Source: Hymenopus coronatus (Eukaryota; Arthropoda; Insecta; Mantodea; Hymenopodidae). Taken from it: a stretch of 64,000 nt of DNA. Position 1 is the first letter of the stretch; every line of letters begins with the position of its first letter. The position numbers were made by a program, and so were the translations under genes. The notes under the pieces were generated by a model, which made no database searches, had not been told where the DNA came from, and saw nothing but the letters and a program-made list of their open reading frames with translations. Of the stretch, positions 45,735 to 57,249 are shown one piece after another. Location of the stretch: positions 106,792,176 to 106,856,175 of the forward strand of contig CM060897.1 in the NCBI GenBank assembly GCA_030762935.1, given 5' to 3'.

Positions 45735-46177
45735 AGTTAATGAAAGAAGGTGATTCGGTTGAATGTGGCAATGGTCAGCAATGGTTTAGAAAGAAAATGC
45801 GACAGCATGACACATGGCGAATTCGATAATTTCAAAAGGTAAAACTGCAAGCTAACGTGGCTATCTGAGGAATGTAGGCCGAAGTACAGAAAATTGTCAA
45901 ATACCAAAATACAATAAAGGTAAAACAGGAAAATTCGAAGAAGCAACAGACAAAATCATTTGGCACATAAATGAAAACACAGAAGAAAAGGGAAGAATGT
46001 AATAGAAGAAGAGCCTCATTCATCACCGAAAACAAATCATTAGAAAAGCAAGAGGAACAGAACCAACCAGCGAACACATACTACCCCTAAAGGCGAACGA
46101 AACTGTCGGACCATTATCGAGATTGCCATCAAGAATCCCAAAAATACGACAAAGAAGTCGGAGGTACCTTGATTGAG
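45735..46177. other. No recognised gene
   Basis: A-rich plus strand (Lys/Glu/Asn-type codons, several stops), possibly part of an old LINE, but no motif supports this. The hydrophobic minus-strand frames are the complement of the A-rich strand. Confidence 0.35.
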
Positions 46178-46395
46178 ATTTTTTTTATAGTGTCTGACGA
46201 CCACTTTTACTACTTGTGGCACCACAGGCGATGACATTGGTGATACATGAAATGAAGATGGAGCCCCGGTGGAATGCGATGGCGGGGGAAACCGGAGAAC
46301 CCAGAGAAAACCCGCCCCTGCGCCGCTTTGTCCACCACAAATCCCACATGCTGTCGCACTGAGATTATATCCAGGAGAAACAAAATGAACGGTAA
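46178..46395 (-). mobile_element. SINE2, copy c (head and body)
   Basis: The 3' end complement is tttttatagtgtctgacgac; the body complement contains gatggagccccggtggaatg and aaccggagaacccagagaaa. The head side reads on the minus strand atgtgggatttgtggtggac. Close to 50636-51135. Confidence 0.85.
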
Positions 46396-46477
46396 CCAAC
46401 CGAGAAAGCCAACTTTTTTGGTATCAATCAAAATTTCCTAGAGAACGGCGAAGAATTTCCGCACAGCGTGGTTATTA

Positions 46478-47552
46478 TTTTCTCTACACGTACTATGTAC
46501 ACAGTGTATAGATGAAGTATTGTATTCCACCCAAAACTGCGATAGCAAGATTTCACCGGAATTATGTTTTGAGGTACCCTGAGTTCAAAATAAGCATTTT
46601 AGAAAAAGGTCCGTGTGTATGTCTGTTGACAGCTTAACCCAAAAACTAAAAGACCGTTAAATACTAAACTTGGTATTTAAGTTTGGTATCTTCCAATGAT
46701 GGGACACAATGATTTTCAAGGAACTCCCCCATCCCTAAACTACACTTTACATGGAACATTTTTTGAAAATTTTGGTTTTTCTCAAAACTGGCTCTAACGA
46801 TTATGTTTAAAGTACGCATAATAAAACTATTTACATTACAAATAAAATATATATCTTGAATTTTTGGGAATATCTTCTGAAGACATGTTCATTCGGGATT
46901 AATTTTGTTGAATTTTACATAACTGGTAAACCGTAAGAGATACACAGAAACTTACTACACAGGAAATGTAAATATAATGTAATATATGACATAAATTATA
47001 TACAATATTATGTACAATGTTCAAATATAATTTATGTCATATATTTTTGTTGCAGAGTTCACCATTTCCGAGATATTCCTTGTTATTCGTTTCAATTTTT
47101 TTTTCTTAACGTCCTTTAACCTGGTTGGTCATATCGGACGATGAATGAAATTGATGCTTAAATGATTTCGGGGTCCATGGAGCTTAAAGTTACTTGACAT
47201 TCGTCTTCTCAGGATAAGGGAAAACCCCGAAAAAAACCTTATGCGGGTAACTCATCCTAAGCGAGATTTGAACTCGCGACCTTTCGAATGTGAGGCAGAC
47301 ATGCTACCACCACACTACCCAGGCGGGCTCGTTTCAATTTTAAACTACTCATTTTCTCACACGGGGTCACTTTTCATTTCATCTTTCTTTTGTTTTTCTG
47401 GAAATGCAAAGTGATTCGAACTTCACAATCGTTCACATATCGATCAGCTTTTAAAAGATTTGACTATCGCTTTACGCTGGTATATTTACTTATTTTCCTT
47501 CTGCATATATGGAAGTAGAGAAAGTCCTGTGATTGCAACACATCAGTTTTTT
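46478..47552 (-). repeat. X repeat copy 9 (full length, interrupted by SINE3)
   Basis: It begins tttctctacacgtactatgt and ends gtagagaaagtcctgtgatt then cacatcag. Length without the SINE (47100-47328) and its duplicated target is about 0.83 kb. Confidence 0.85.
47100..47328 (-). mobile_element. tRNA-derived SINE3, copy a, with 13-bp target duplication
   Basis: The head on the minus strand reads cctgggtagtgtggtggtag, then the B box gagttcaaatctcgc. The body holds cgtccgatatgaccaacc. tcgtttcaatttt occurs at 47087-47099 and 47329-47341. It inserted into X copy 9. Confidence 0.92.
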
Positions 47553-47937
47553 TATTGGAAGGCTACCCCAAAATACAAACACAGGCAAGCTAAAGGTAAT
47601 CTAAGATCACAAATGTGAATGACTCCCTTTCAAGTCTTTAAGGTAGGAATACCGTTATCAGATCTACAGGAAGTTATACATCCAGATCCTGACCGGAAAG
47701 GCCCTAGTCAAGAGATGCAGGTTTTTTTCGTGCCCACAAAGAGGAAAAAAACCTCTAACAGTTCAGAAAATAATATCCTTTTATGAAATTTAGACGGTCT
47801 TAAATAAATACCAGACCTCTCATCTCAAGAACTATGGAAACAGCAAGACAAGTTGTTCTAACAGAAACCCTTACAAACACCCCCACTTGCATAACAAGAT
47901 TCTATCAGAATACATACTAGAATTCAGGACAAAATAT

Positions 47938-48275
47938 ATTTTGTATTCCATTCACATAACTTTCTCTAGCCGTTCCACAAACAAACTTTTCTTACAAAAG
48001 AGTATTCTTTTATCTGCGTAATAGGAATATTTCTGCTAATTTTTTCTCGATTAGCATGAAGTAAATAGAAGCACGCTTTTTAACAATAATTTGTTGCAGA
48101 GATGTAGAGAAAGTCATGTAAATGGAACACATCAGATTTATTTATTCAGGAGGTCCCAAATAAGGATATCCGGTGAAACCTCGATTTTGAATTTTTGGCT
48201 GCAATACAATACTTTCTCTATCCACTATGTACAATGTGCATTATGGGCTAGAGAAAGTAAAAAAGGAAGACCTAT
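47938..48275. repeat. X repeat copy 10 (foldback composite)
   Basis: The X start in plus orientation (tattccattcacataacttt) runs to about 48045. It is followed by the same X start in minus orientation (gttgcagagatgtagagaaa, ending aacacatcagat at 48137). The X end in plus orientation then reads from about 48145 to tagagaaagtaaaaa. It splits the LINE endonuclease. Confidence 0.8.
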
Positions 48276-49189
48276 GAGTGGAATACATGCTTCTTTTTTT
48301 TTTTTTTAATATATATATAAGTATATATTGTGGGAATATGTTTATGTGTGTATTTATATACACAAACACTAACAGAAGTAATAATCGCTGTAAGACAGAA
48401 ACATTTCCAGGAAGAAACGTAATACTAGCAGATCTAAATGCAGTGTCGACTTGGAAGACAGTGGAAGCGAAGAACGTTAGAGAAGACGAATGAAGATGTC
48501 AACTTGTCAAAATGGAAGAAAACCGAATGTACTATGCATACAGTGGAACTGGTACCATAGACCTGATCTTCAAGGGACCAAGAATAAACTTAACAACACA
48601 TAAAATACTACCATACACAGAAGAGGAAACACTGCTCGGCAACAGTAAGCTTCATACTAAAAGCGGAGCACTAGCACAAAACCCAGAACCCCACAGTACC
48701 TATCGAGAAAAATAGTAACCCATTTTCTGTCACAAACCATCGCGGGGATAAAAACAGAAATCCCCACAAAGCGGCAAAGAAGAGCTAAACATAGTTCACG
48801 ACTGAGTGCCTGAGGAAAGAAATATAGTACTTCAAGCCTAATATATAGCGAGAAACAGCGAGCAATAGTAAAATCAATCTAAGAACATACAATAACCTAG
48901 GAAAAGAATACCAAGAGCTCATTAAACCAAAGAGAAAGAATGCTTAGAGCACGGAACAACCAAGACAGTAGTAGGAGCAAGAAAATACCAACATAACCTA
49001 CATATTACACTAAAGCACAGAAGATCACATCAGGCAGAACAGACATGAAAACATGCAAAAAAAACTTCTGTAACCTCCTAAACCAAGCGAGAACTACAAA
49101 GGCGTGTGATAACCTTAGAAATAAATTGAACCTACAAAACCTTCACTATAAAGGAAGTCAATAAGATCATAAGCTTATTAAAGAATAAA

Positions 49190-50010
49190 AGAGCACTTGG
49201 TCTAGATGGGATTATATAAGTAACACTTTAGAAGGAATGCACAAGTAATATCTAACCTCAGCAATCACGAAACTATATCTTAAGGCTGGAAATATTCCTG
49301 TCTCCTGAAGAACATCTAAAGTAAAGGTTCTATAAAACATAAAGGAGACACACAAACTACCTAACTCCTACAGAGGGATAGCTCCTGAAAATTGCTTTCT
49401 TAAAATACTGACAAGGCTTGTAACACAAAGATTGATGAAAATAAGTACATCTGGAAGAGCATTGTTTTAGATCAGGAGAGTCAGAAACCTGATAGATGAG
49501 ATAGAAGAATACATTAGAACACCAAGGGGGAAATTCCACACTGTCTTCATCAGCTGCAGTAAAGCATTGGACCAACTAGATAGAAAAATAATCTTATCGA
49601 AATTAGAGCACATGGCCAGTGGAATGTCAACACCTTAACATCACCAATATATAACTTACTCGTCATAAATGCCATCTACATAGATGATATTATTGCTACT
49701 TCAGCAATTTAGTTTTACAAGGGTGTTTCATAACCATCTCCTCTTCAGTATAGCAACCTATGACGTATACAAAGCATAAGATAAGATGCAGAAGCTGCAA
49801 GAATTGTATCTATTCTGATAAGATTGCGATCGCATCAAGTAATAATGGGGTTACAAAAAACTCTTACCGCATTTGGGAAATGGGCAAGAGACCACAAACT
49901 GATCATAAACAGAGAGAAAGCAGGCCAATTCCCTTTCAGAAAAGGAGCAAAAAAGAATCAAGAAAATGAAATCATCTAAGGAAACATAGCATTAAATTTA
50001 ATAAACCCCT
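49190..50010 (+). pseudogene. LINE reverse transcriptase (broken)
   Basis: Pieces in order: NSYRGIAPENCFLKILTRLV near 49365-49425, VRNLIDEIEEYIRTPRGKF near 49480-49540, FISCSKALDQLDRKIILSKL near 49545-49605 (normally DYSKAFD, so the first catalytic Asp and the Phe are changed). IATYDVYKA lies near 49750-49775. The catalytic box region near 49800-49830 is shifted and no intact YADD is visible. LINREK- and NLINPFKYLS-type text ends near 50020. Many stops. Confidence 0.75.
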
Positions 50011-50229
50011 TTAAATATCTAAGTAAACACTTCAAAGCACTCAAAATCCCTCAGAATTCGTAAATCGAGAGCAACAGCAGCAAGAAGCAGTGTATGACAT
50101 CAAGATCTCAACAAAACTCTCCCTAGAAACAGTAATAATCCCGAAAACCACCGGCAACAATTACTTGTGTACGATCGAAAGCAAGTCGTTCACACAAGTC
50201 GAGGGAGGACGACAAGTTATAGACGTGTG

Positions 50230-50635
50230 CATTTGATATGTAGTCACGCTGCTCACTCCTCAGGGTTGATCGTCCCGTCCAACACCATCGTAGCAGACTA
50301 AACGATCCAAGTGTACTAACAGCCTCTTCCCTCAGAGCAACTTCTGGGCGACACGTTAATTCTCTTCACAACGAGGAGGTGATTGGTCCGTTCCTGAAGA
50401 CTGACTATCAGCTCTGCGCTTACTCCTCTTCAAACCATCGGCTGTGTCTGGCAACGGCGGCGAACTGCCAGCGAAAAACTTCAAAGGTTGACGTCCCGTC
50501 GTACTTAGGTGACTTGACGCTCGCATATGTTTTGTCGCTTGGGTTCTTGAACTACAACTTCTTAAGCCTTTCATCTAACATCTTTTTTATTATGATAATC
50601 AGTTCTATGGCACTGCCGTCGACTTTTCCCTTTAT
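50230..50635. other. G+C-richer unassigned block
   Basis: Near-balanced base composition, unlike its neighbours. Frames on both strands are short and without motif. It could be retrotransposon LTR or untranslated sequence; not shown. Confidence 0.3.
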
Positions 50636-51135
50636 TCCGCGCTGTGGCCCAGTGGTTGGACCACTCGCCTCTCACCAAGGCGTTCGATCCCAGGCGATCG
50701 CATGTGGGATTTGTGGTGAACAAAGCAGCGCAAGTGCGGGTTTTCTCCGGGAAAAATGCAAGTGGAGTTTTATTTATATTATTTAAGTTTTATATTGGGC
50801 GTAAAAGACCGATTAAGTTTGCTCAGAGTCCTCTTTATCAGGCTTGAGGTTCTTTTACGTGCCGTAAATCTACGACACGGGACGGCTTTACTTCTTTTCT
50901 GAAGGTAAATATCCATCGTCCTCCGCCGGATTTGAACCGCTATCTTGGGTGTATGAAGCTAGCATGGTAACCATTACACCATGAAGGGCGACAGTTTGCT
51001 CGGGTTTCCCCCGCCATCAAATTCCACTGGTGCTACAACTAGGTAATTATACAGGGAAGATAAGAGAGAAATGGGGGTGGAAATCGCCTGCGGTGCCACG
51101 GTAGTAAAAGCGGGAATTAAACACTATTAAAAAAA
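50636..51135 (+). mobile_element. SINE2, copy d (with head), split by SINE1
   Basis: The head ccgcgctgtggcccagtggt (A box) and gcgttcgatcccaggcg (B box) lie at 50636-50697, then catgtgggatttgtggtgaa and gcgggttttctccggg. SINE1 intervenes at 50757-50993. The body then continues (cgggtttcccccgccatcaa, ggtagtaaaagcgggaatta). Confidence 0.88.
50757..50993 (-). mobile_element. SINE1, copy g, inside SINE2
   Basis: Minus orientation: tail aagtggagttttatttatat, body ggcttgaggttcttttacgt, B-box complement ggatttgaaccgctatcttg, head complement ggtaaccattacaccatgaa. It separates SINE2 at 50756/50994. Confidence 0.88.
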
Positions 51136-51139
51136 ATGG

Positions 51140-52080
51140 GGAGGCAAATCGCCAAACACAGAGAGGATCTTAATAATAAAACTGATGAGGTTGAAAGTAT
51201 AAAAGAAATAAATAGATTAAGTTAATAGGGTATAAAAATGTATAATTATAGGGAATGGCACATATACAAGTACACATATAACCAGGGTGTTAACTATATG
51301 TGATACCAAATTCAGCAACTCCAGGAAAGTAATTATGTATGTATGAAGTTTGTAACCGAAAAGATGAAATAATTTATCTTATCTATCATTAGGGGAAGAA
51401 CTCTCTTTATCTCTCCACTTGACAATCAGTAAAGGCCAGTCATGCAATAAACCTTGATACACAGCCAAATCACAATATGTTCAAATCTTAAATTGCCTCT
51501 TTTCAAAATCTTATAGTACTGTTTTGCTACTACTCAAATATTACCTAGTAAATTACATTCAAAACTATTTCTTATCCGAATTATTTATCCATCCTTTATC
51601 CTTTAGAACTGATTCTTGATAGATTAAACATTGTTATAGTAAATCATTCTCATATATAAATTTAAAATATTTCTGCCCAAATTTCAGAACTTGCTCCCTA
51701 ATTAAACCTGTTCTTGCTATTCTTCCCATTTTTACTTTCTCTGTCAGCAGCAAGTAGAGCTGGTGATGTATACTAGACAAAATTTGATAGGAAAATTTAA
51801 CTGGAAATAACCTGAGGTCCACTGAAACCAAAAGCATTTTAGTAAAAGATCTCTGTGTGTGTCTATTCTCTCTCTCCCTTCCCTCCTCTCCTGCTTCGAT
51901 CCACTCCTCCTCCCTTCACTTCACGTGCAATATTTAAAGCGCCAAATTTTATTCCAATAATATGTATTGCTTTTGCTTACTTCAAGCCATATTATCCCAA
52001 TCAGCTGGGTCCTCATTCTTTCCATTTAGCAAAATAAATATTCAAGATTCATTGTGTCAAAAACTGCAAGCTGATCAACC
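51140..52080. other. No recognised gene
   Basis: A+T-rich with a CT-rich segment at 51855-51920. Nothing coding is supported. Confidence 0.4.
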
Positions 52081-52084
52081 GTAC

Positions 52085-53110
52085 TAGCAGAGGCAGCGCC
52101 TCAGGATAGGCAGGTTAGGCTAAGCCTACCCCAATATTTTTGAAACCTTTTTAAATACTCATAACAAAATGTATGAGTATTGAAGCTAAACTGAAATATT
52201 TCCACTTATTAAAAAAAATCCACATGTAATATTTCATTCCATACAGTTAGAGGTATTTAGATGATGGAATACTTGAAAATATGGCAGGTCCATTTTCTTC
52301 TGGAGGGAAAGAGCAATCTTTTAAACAAGAATGTGCTATATACTGGAATGACACAAAGACAATTATAGCTTGTTTGTGAAGAGTTGGCAAATCCTGAGCT
52401 AGCCTGCTTTCTGATGTCACGGTCACAGTTCCAAGAATTTGTCATTGATATTTCGGGTAGTAAGCATTAGGGAAAATTGCTGGAGGGTGCATACATTGTA
52501 CATCAAGACAGCCAAAACAGTAAATTTTTGCCCTGTCAATTGTTGATAGCTCTCATAAAGTCATTTAGAATATGTGCGCAAAGTTTATTGTGTGCAAAAA
52601 ATTTATTGCTGCTAACAATCATGTGTTTTGAAGAAACAGAGAATTAGAAGTGAAATTCCTTTTGTAAATACCTATTAAATAGAGATTCAGTAACCAGTTC
52701 TTGTCTCAAAGAGTAGTTGAAGTTATAAAACTGTCGTGGAAAGTGATATTCAAAGTGTGTTGCCAGAAGCTTACAGATTGTCTTTCTTAGCAGCAACAAT
52801 CCACAAGTTGAGTATCAAGAACAAAGTGAAGTCTTACTTAAGGAGCACGATGGGACAGGACATGGTTCCAGCTTTAGCGATTCTATCTATTGAATGTAAA
52901 CTTCTTCATTCATTGAAAAAACAGGAGACATGGTACGATGATGTCATCAAGCGATACTTCAGCATGAAGGATCGACACATTGATCCACTTTACAAGTAAA
53001 GGTAAGTAAAACATTTCTACGAGATCTGTAATTTAATTTGTATATTGTGAATATTTGCCTACCCTGTAAACATCACTGTGAGCCACCACTGAGCACCAGA
53101 GTAGAAGGGT
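52085..53110 (+). mobile_element. hAT element remnant with 3' transposase end
   Basis: The left part begins with cagaggcagcgcctcagg, followed by ggttaggctaagcctacccc, a possible terminal region. Faint open text (AGPFSSGGKEQSFKQECAIY near 52280-52340) is followed by a clean C-terminal segment. The 3' non-coding part to 53110 is shared with 11220-11330. Confidence 0.6.
52720..52999 (+). pseudogene. hAT transposase C-terminal segment
   Basis: It reads LPEAYRLSFLAATIHKLSIK, then NKVKSYLRSTMGQDMVPALA, then ILSIECKLL and KQETWYDDVIKRYFSMKDRH, ending DPLYK. This is the end of the hAT dimerisation region. The usual SVERSFS core is degraded to a shorter text. Same family as the stub at 11000-11330, different from 9835-10685, which keeps SVERSFSALNR. 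Confidence 0.72.
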
Positions 53111-53141
53111 GAACCTGGTGAAGGATTTGCAGGATTTTGGA

Positions 53142-53158
53142 CCCCCCCCCCCCCCCCA
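53142..53158 (+). repeat. C-run (about 17)
   Basis: A homopolymer in the middle of A+T-rich DNA, just after the hAT 3' end. Confidence 0.9.
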
Positions 53159-53544
53159 ATTCTTAGTTCAAACCTTTACCAGCTACAATTTTGAATGTTT
53201 ACTTTTGATTTATATTTTGAATTATATGCCTCTATAGGAAAGGAACATTTTTAAGACAAAATTGTTGGCTATACTGACAAAGAGAAGTATCAAATTGATG
53301 TCACAGATTGAGCTGAAAATTTTATAATGAAAATACATTGAAAATAAAACATACATGTTTTTGCTTTCTCTCCCATAGGCTCCCTAACTGGCAGAAAAAA
53401 TTAGCTGTAAAGTTTTTCCTTGGACCAACGATCAGCTGCCTTGTATTATGCAAGATGCTGATAATGAACTTCACCTGCAGTGAGATACAAGCTTCTGTGA
53501 GCAAGACCGCACTAAACACATTATAAACTCATCACTAATGCAAA

Positions 53545-55135
53545 CAACTCTTCTGGAATCATTAAAAAAAGCTGTGGTCATACCAATGTATAAACAAAAG
53601 TGAAATAGAAAAGATGTAGAAAACTATAGGCCAATTATACTGTGCTCTGCCTTCTCAAAATTAATGGAAGGATTATATTTAAAACAACTGGAATATTATA
53701 TATAATATTATATCAGAATGGCAATATGGCTTCCAAAAGCAGAAATCCACAATAAAAGCAATACAAAGGGCTAATAACACTATATTAAGAGCTCTAAATG
53801 ACCGTGAATTTGTAATTGCTATCCTTATAGATTTATCAAAAGCGTTTGATTGTATGAATATAAATACACTGGTTAACAAATTAGAAACATACCGAATTAG
53901 AGGCCTGGTGCAAAAATGGTTATTGACGTACTTCGAAAACCAAACACAGTGCATAGAAATAAATCATCTAAATGCTAATGGTATGAAGGAAAAAATAAAG
54001 TCGGATTTTAAAACTGTATATCAAGGAGTTCTACAAGGTTCAAAATTAGGACCCTTTCTCTTTTTAATAAACATAAATGAAATATTTGAATTGATAGAAA
54101 CAAAGGGAGGCATGCCGATGACATGACAGTTATAATTAGGGACAGACAACTAAAAATGTGCAAAATAGGGCAAACTCAATTTTAGAAACTATAAAGCAAT
54201 ACTACTCTAACTTAGAATGGTAATAAATGTAAAAAAGAAAACATGCATTAATTTCAAAATAAGAAACTGCAATTCAAATAACATCAAATTAAACATAGAG
54301 GGTGAAAGTATAAGCAAAATAAATTGTACAATTTTTCTTGGAATGATAATTGATAGAAATTTAAGCTAGAAATCCATGTAGCACACATTACCAAACAGAT
54401 AAATAAAGGCATGTATATAATGATACAGATTAGAAAGACAATGGATAGTAAAACAATGGCACAGGTTTCTTTTTTTTTAGTTTAACGTCCTTTAACCTGG
54501 TTTGGTCATATCGGATGATGAATGCAATTGATGATATGATGCTCAAATGATCTCGGGGTCCATGGAGCTTAAAGTTACTCGACATTCGTCTTCTCAGGAT
54601 AAGGGAAAACCCCGAAAAAAACCTTACCCGGGTAACTCACCCTAAGCAAGATTCGAACTCATGACCTTTTGAACGTGGGGCAGACATGCTCCCACCACGC
54701 TACCCATGCAGGCGGCACAGGTTTATTATTTATTTATATTCTCACATATAAACTATGATATTACATTATAGGGGAATATTACCCAAAGAGAAATGGGAAA
54801 AGTACTTAAACTACAGAAAAAAAGCCATCAGAATAATCAGTAAAATAAGTAATAGACAAACATGTAGAACCTTGTTTAAAGAACTAAAAATGTTAACTGT
54901 TTCATGCATATATGTATATGAAAGCATAAAAATTATTGCACATAAAAGACATCTAAGGAATTGGAATATACACTTAAAGTTTGAGAAATAATGATGACTA
55001 CTACAGAACAACACTAAGCGGAACACTGAATAATCGTGCAGCAGATATTATAGGAAGGGAATTATTTAATAAACTACCAAATGAAACAAAAAGTATAAGC
55101 CAAACAGAAATAATGATGAAACTATAACAAAGTAT
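53545..55135 (+). pseudogene. LINE reverse transcriptase (broken)
   Basis: VENYRPIILCSAFSKLMEG lies near 53610-53670. LNDREFVIAILIDLSKAFDC, holding the first catalytic Asp, lies at 53795-53855, then MNINTLVNKLETYRIRGLVQ. YQGVLQGSKLGPFLFLININ is the GVPQGS motif with Pro replaced by Leu (54018-54078). ADDMTVI near 54112-54132 is the second catalytic motif in a shifted frame. The C-terminal KKAIRIISKISNRQTCRTLF is at 54820-54880. Stops and frameshifts abound. Confidence 0.82.
54469..54713 (-). mobile_element. SINE3, copy b, with 11-bp target duplication
   Basis: The sequence parallels 47100-47328 closely (catatcggatgatgaatgca, tggagcttaaagttact, B-box complement agattcgaactcatgacc). ggcacaggttt is found at 54458-54468 and 54714-54724. 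It interrupts the LINE between RT and the C-terminal part. Confidence 0.93.
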
Positions 55136-55439
55136 TTAATTAAAAAGCATTTAATAGTATAGAGGAATTTAAATATGGAAAATATATGTAATAATCTTGT
55201 GTATAATGTAAATAGGTTATATTATGGCATGTATTTAAAGGTACAAGATTAAAAATAAATGAATACATTAAATTAAAACTAGCATAGACAAATATTGTAA
55301 AATCTTTATAATAAAACATTGTATTGAAATTGCTAAAAAATGTCTGTAAATACTGTATATATTTATGAAATTGTTGATGTATCCGGTGTAATTGGTACAT
55401 ATGAAGGTAATAAAACTGAATTGAATTGAAAGATAACTT

Positions 55440-56330
55440 ACAAACTAGATTTCATGTTATAGAGACAAAATCAGCCACAATTACTTTCATTTCTTTTCCA
55501 GTGCTGGGTGCTTCTAAGAAAAACACTGAAGAGATAAAAACTTCACATTTATATAAGTTATTTCATTTAACAATTATTAAAATTGATGTATACAAGGAAT
55601 CATATCTTAATAATGGATAGTTCTAATTTGTAAATAATTATTTTTTGTCAAACTTGGGCCTATGGCAGAGAAAGCCAAGACACAGGTATTTTTAATTTCA
55701 ATCTATTTTCACTAAAAAAAAAACTCCCAGCTCAAATTGTATCATGAATGGGACAATGGCTACTGAGAGCCATGCCCCCATTTTTCTTTCTTTCTTTCTT
55801 CTTCTTTCTTTTTTTTTTTTTTTTATTTTTTTTTTTTTTTAAATTCTTTTCCCGTCAACAGTATCTATGATATTTTATGTCCCATTTAAGTAAAGTATAA
55901 GATTATAAATATAAAAACAGTAACAATTCAATGTAAAGTAAGAACATAAAGTTTTCCCCTCACTTGACTTTTGAAAATCACAGGACATTCTCCTCCACCC
56001 CCAATATTTTTTATTTGTTCACACCCATGCTAAAGTATATTTGAGTTGTTAGTGAATCCATTTTAAGCACAGCTCAGAAGACTATAATTGGAGTTATTAT
56101 GGGATCAAGTACCTCCTATCTACACTATTAAATACAAAACTATTCAATCTAAGGAGATAAAATTTGTCCACATCTAAATCCTAAAGGCACATGCTACTAC
56201 AAGATCTAGGCTAGCTCTCGTTTTCATTGGCAAATTATGTTTACATTTTTGTTCTTGATTTAATTAAAGTAATGTATAACAATGTGAAAATTTTTTAGTC
56301 AAATTCAATATATTAGATAATATGAGGATC
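55440..56330. other. No recognised gene; pyrimidine run at 55782-55843
   Basis: A+T-rich with a TTTC/T-run. The plus frame 55426-55620 has a possible acceptor (cttttccag at 55493-55501) but no donor or family match. Confidence 0.4.
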
Positions 56331-56423
56331 ACTAGATAAATATTGAGACAGTGTATGTAGTGTTCCATCTTCTGGAACCACCTCTGGAAGAACCATGTCA
56401 CTTAGTTTCTGGCACTGCAGATA

Positions 56424-57242
56424 CAAGGACTGTCTCAGAAGTATTGATAGCAGTTGTTGTTTCAAACAACAATGGTAAAAAGTACCAACCTTAGAAACCT
56501 TAAGTTTGAAGTTTTATGATTTTACATTGTTTAGCAGCTGTCATTAGTGAATGCTCTCATCAACAAAAACAGCATCATGTGGATGTTTCAGTCAAGTATT
56601 TGGCAATGTTTTGCTGCAATAAAGTTGAATTTTTGCATCGATTCATAACATCGCTTCACACCTGAGACAACGGAAAAATCAAAAGAGTGGATTGAAAGAT
56701 AAAGACAGTTCCATCTGCAGGCAAGGTCAAGGCGTCAGTTTTCTGGCAAGTACGTGGGATAATTTTCATTGAATATCTCAGAAAAGGAAAAGTAATCATG
56801 GTGAATATTATGCAAACTTGTTACAGTGTTTGAGTGAAAAAGGAGCCAAAACGGCCACATTTAGCAACAAAAAAAGTCTTGTTTCATCAAGACAGTGCAC
56901 CAGTTCACAGGTCCATTATCGCCATGGCCAAAATCAATGAGTTAAATTGCTTCCTCATGCACTCTATTTGCTAGATTTAGCACTCTCTGATTAATTTCTG
57001 TTTCCAAACTTGAAGAAATAGCTTGGTGGTAGAAGGTTTGTCAACAATGAAGAGGTGGAGTCTGCAGTTGATGGCTATTTTGTAGACCTCGATAGTTCTC
57101 ACTATAAACAGGGTATCGAAGCTGTTGAACATTGCTGGGAAAATGTGTCGAGCTGAAAGGAGACTATGTAGAGAAATAAATGTTTTTCCCCAAAATTTTT
57201 GTGCTTTGTTTGTTACGTTGGGTACATCTGGGACAGCCCTCA
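56424..57242 (+). mobile_element. Mariner element (inner, plus), internally deleted
   Basis: Ends caaggactgtctcagaagta and ggtacatctgggacagccct, flanked by TA at 56422-56423 and 57243-57244. Only 819 bp long: the N-terminal transposase half is missing. The rest reads LAMFCCNKVEFLHRFIT, then HRFTPETTEKSKEW, ISEKEK, FIKTVHQFTGPLSPW, and SKLEEIAWW in shifting frames. A different family from the outer element. Confidence 0.85.
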
Positions 57243-57249
57243 TAACTCC

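Larger units (their letters stand above)
47575..50225 (+). mobile_element. LINE of another clade, highly decayed
   Basis: The 5' part has an endonuclease start near 47790-47900 (WNLDGL, then LWKQQD and LTET-type text). A fragment of X lies at 47938-48275. The endonuclease resumes at 48410-48720 (GRNVILADLNA, GTIDLIFKGP) and the RT spans about 49360-50000. The clade is unresolved; the RT differs from the Jockey-like families elsewhere. Confidence 0.78.
53540..55437 (+). mobile_element. Jockey/CR1-type LINE, 5'-truncated, with SINE3 inside
   Basis: RT pieces run from about 53545 (LLESLKKAVVIPMYK) to 55135. The 3' end is aataaaactgaattgaattg at 55410-55431, a short tandem tail. It is related to the minus-strand LINE at 28325-30215 (both have a KKAIRII...RQ(T/S)C(R/K)xLFKxL C-terminus) but is much more decayed. 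Confidence 0.82.

Noticed and set aside
45737..46399. Hydrophobic minus-strand proteins
   Set aside because: Phe/Leu/Val content comes from reading the complement of an A-rich strand and part of SINE2.
53338..53526. Plus-strand exon with acceptor cttctctcccatag-like sequence
   Set aside because: The donor is weak (gcagtgaga) and there is no partner exon or family match; it lies between two element remnants.
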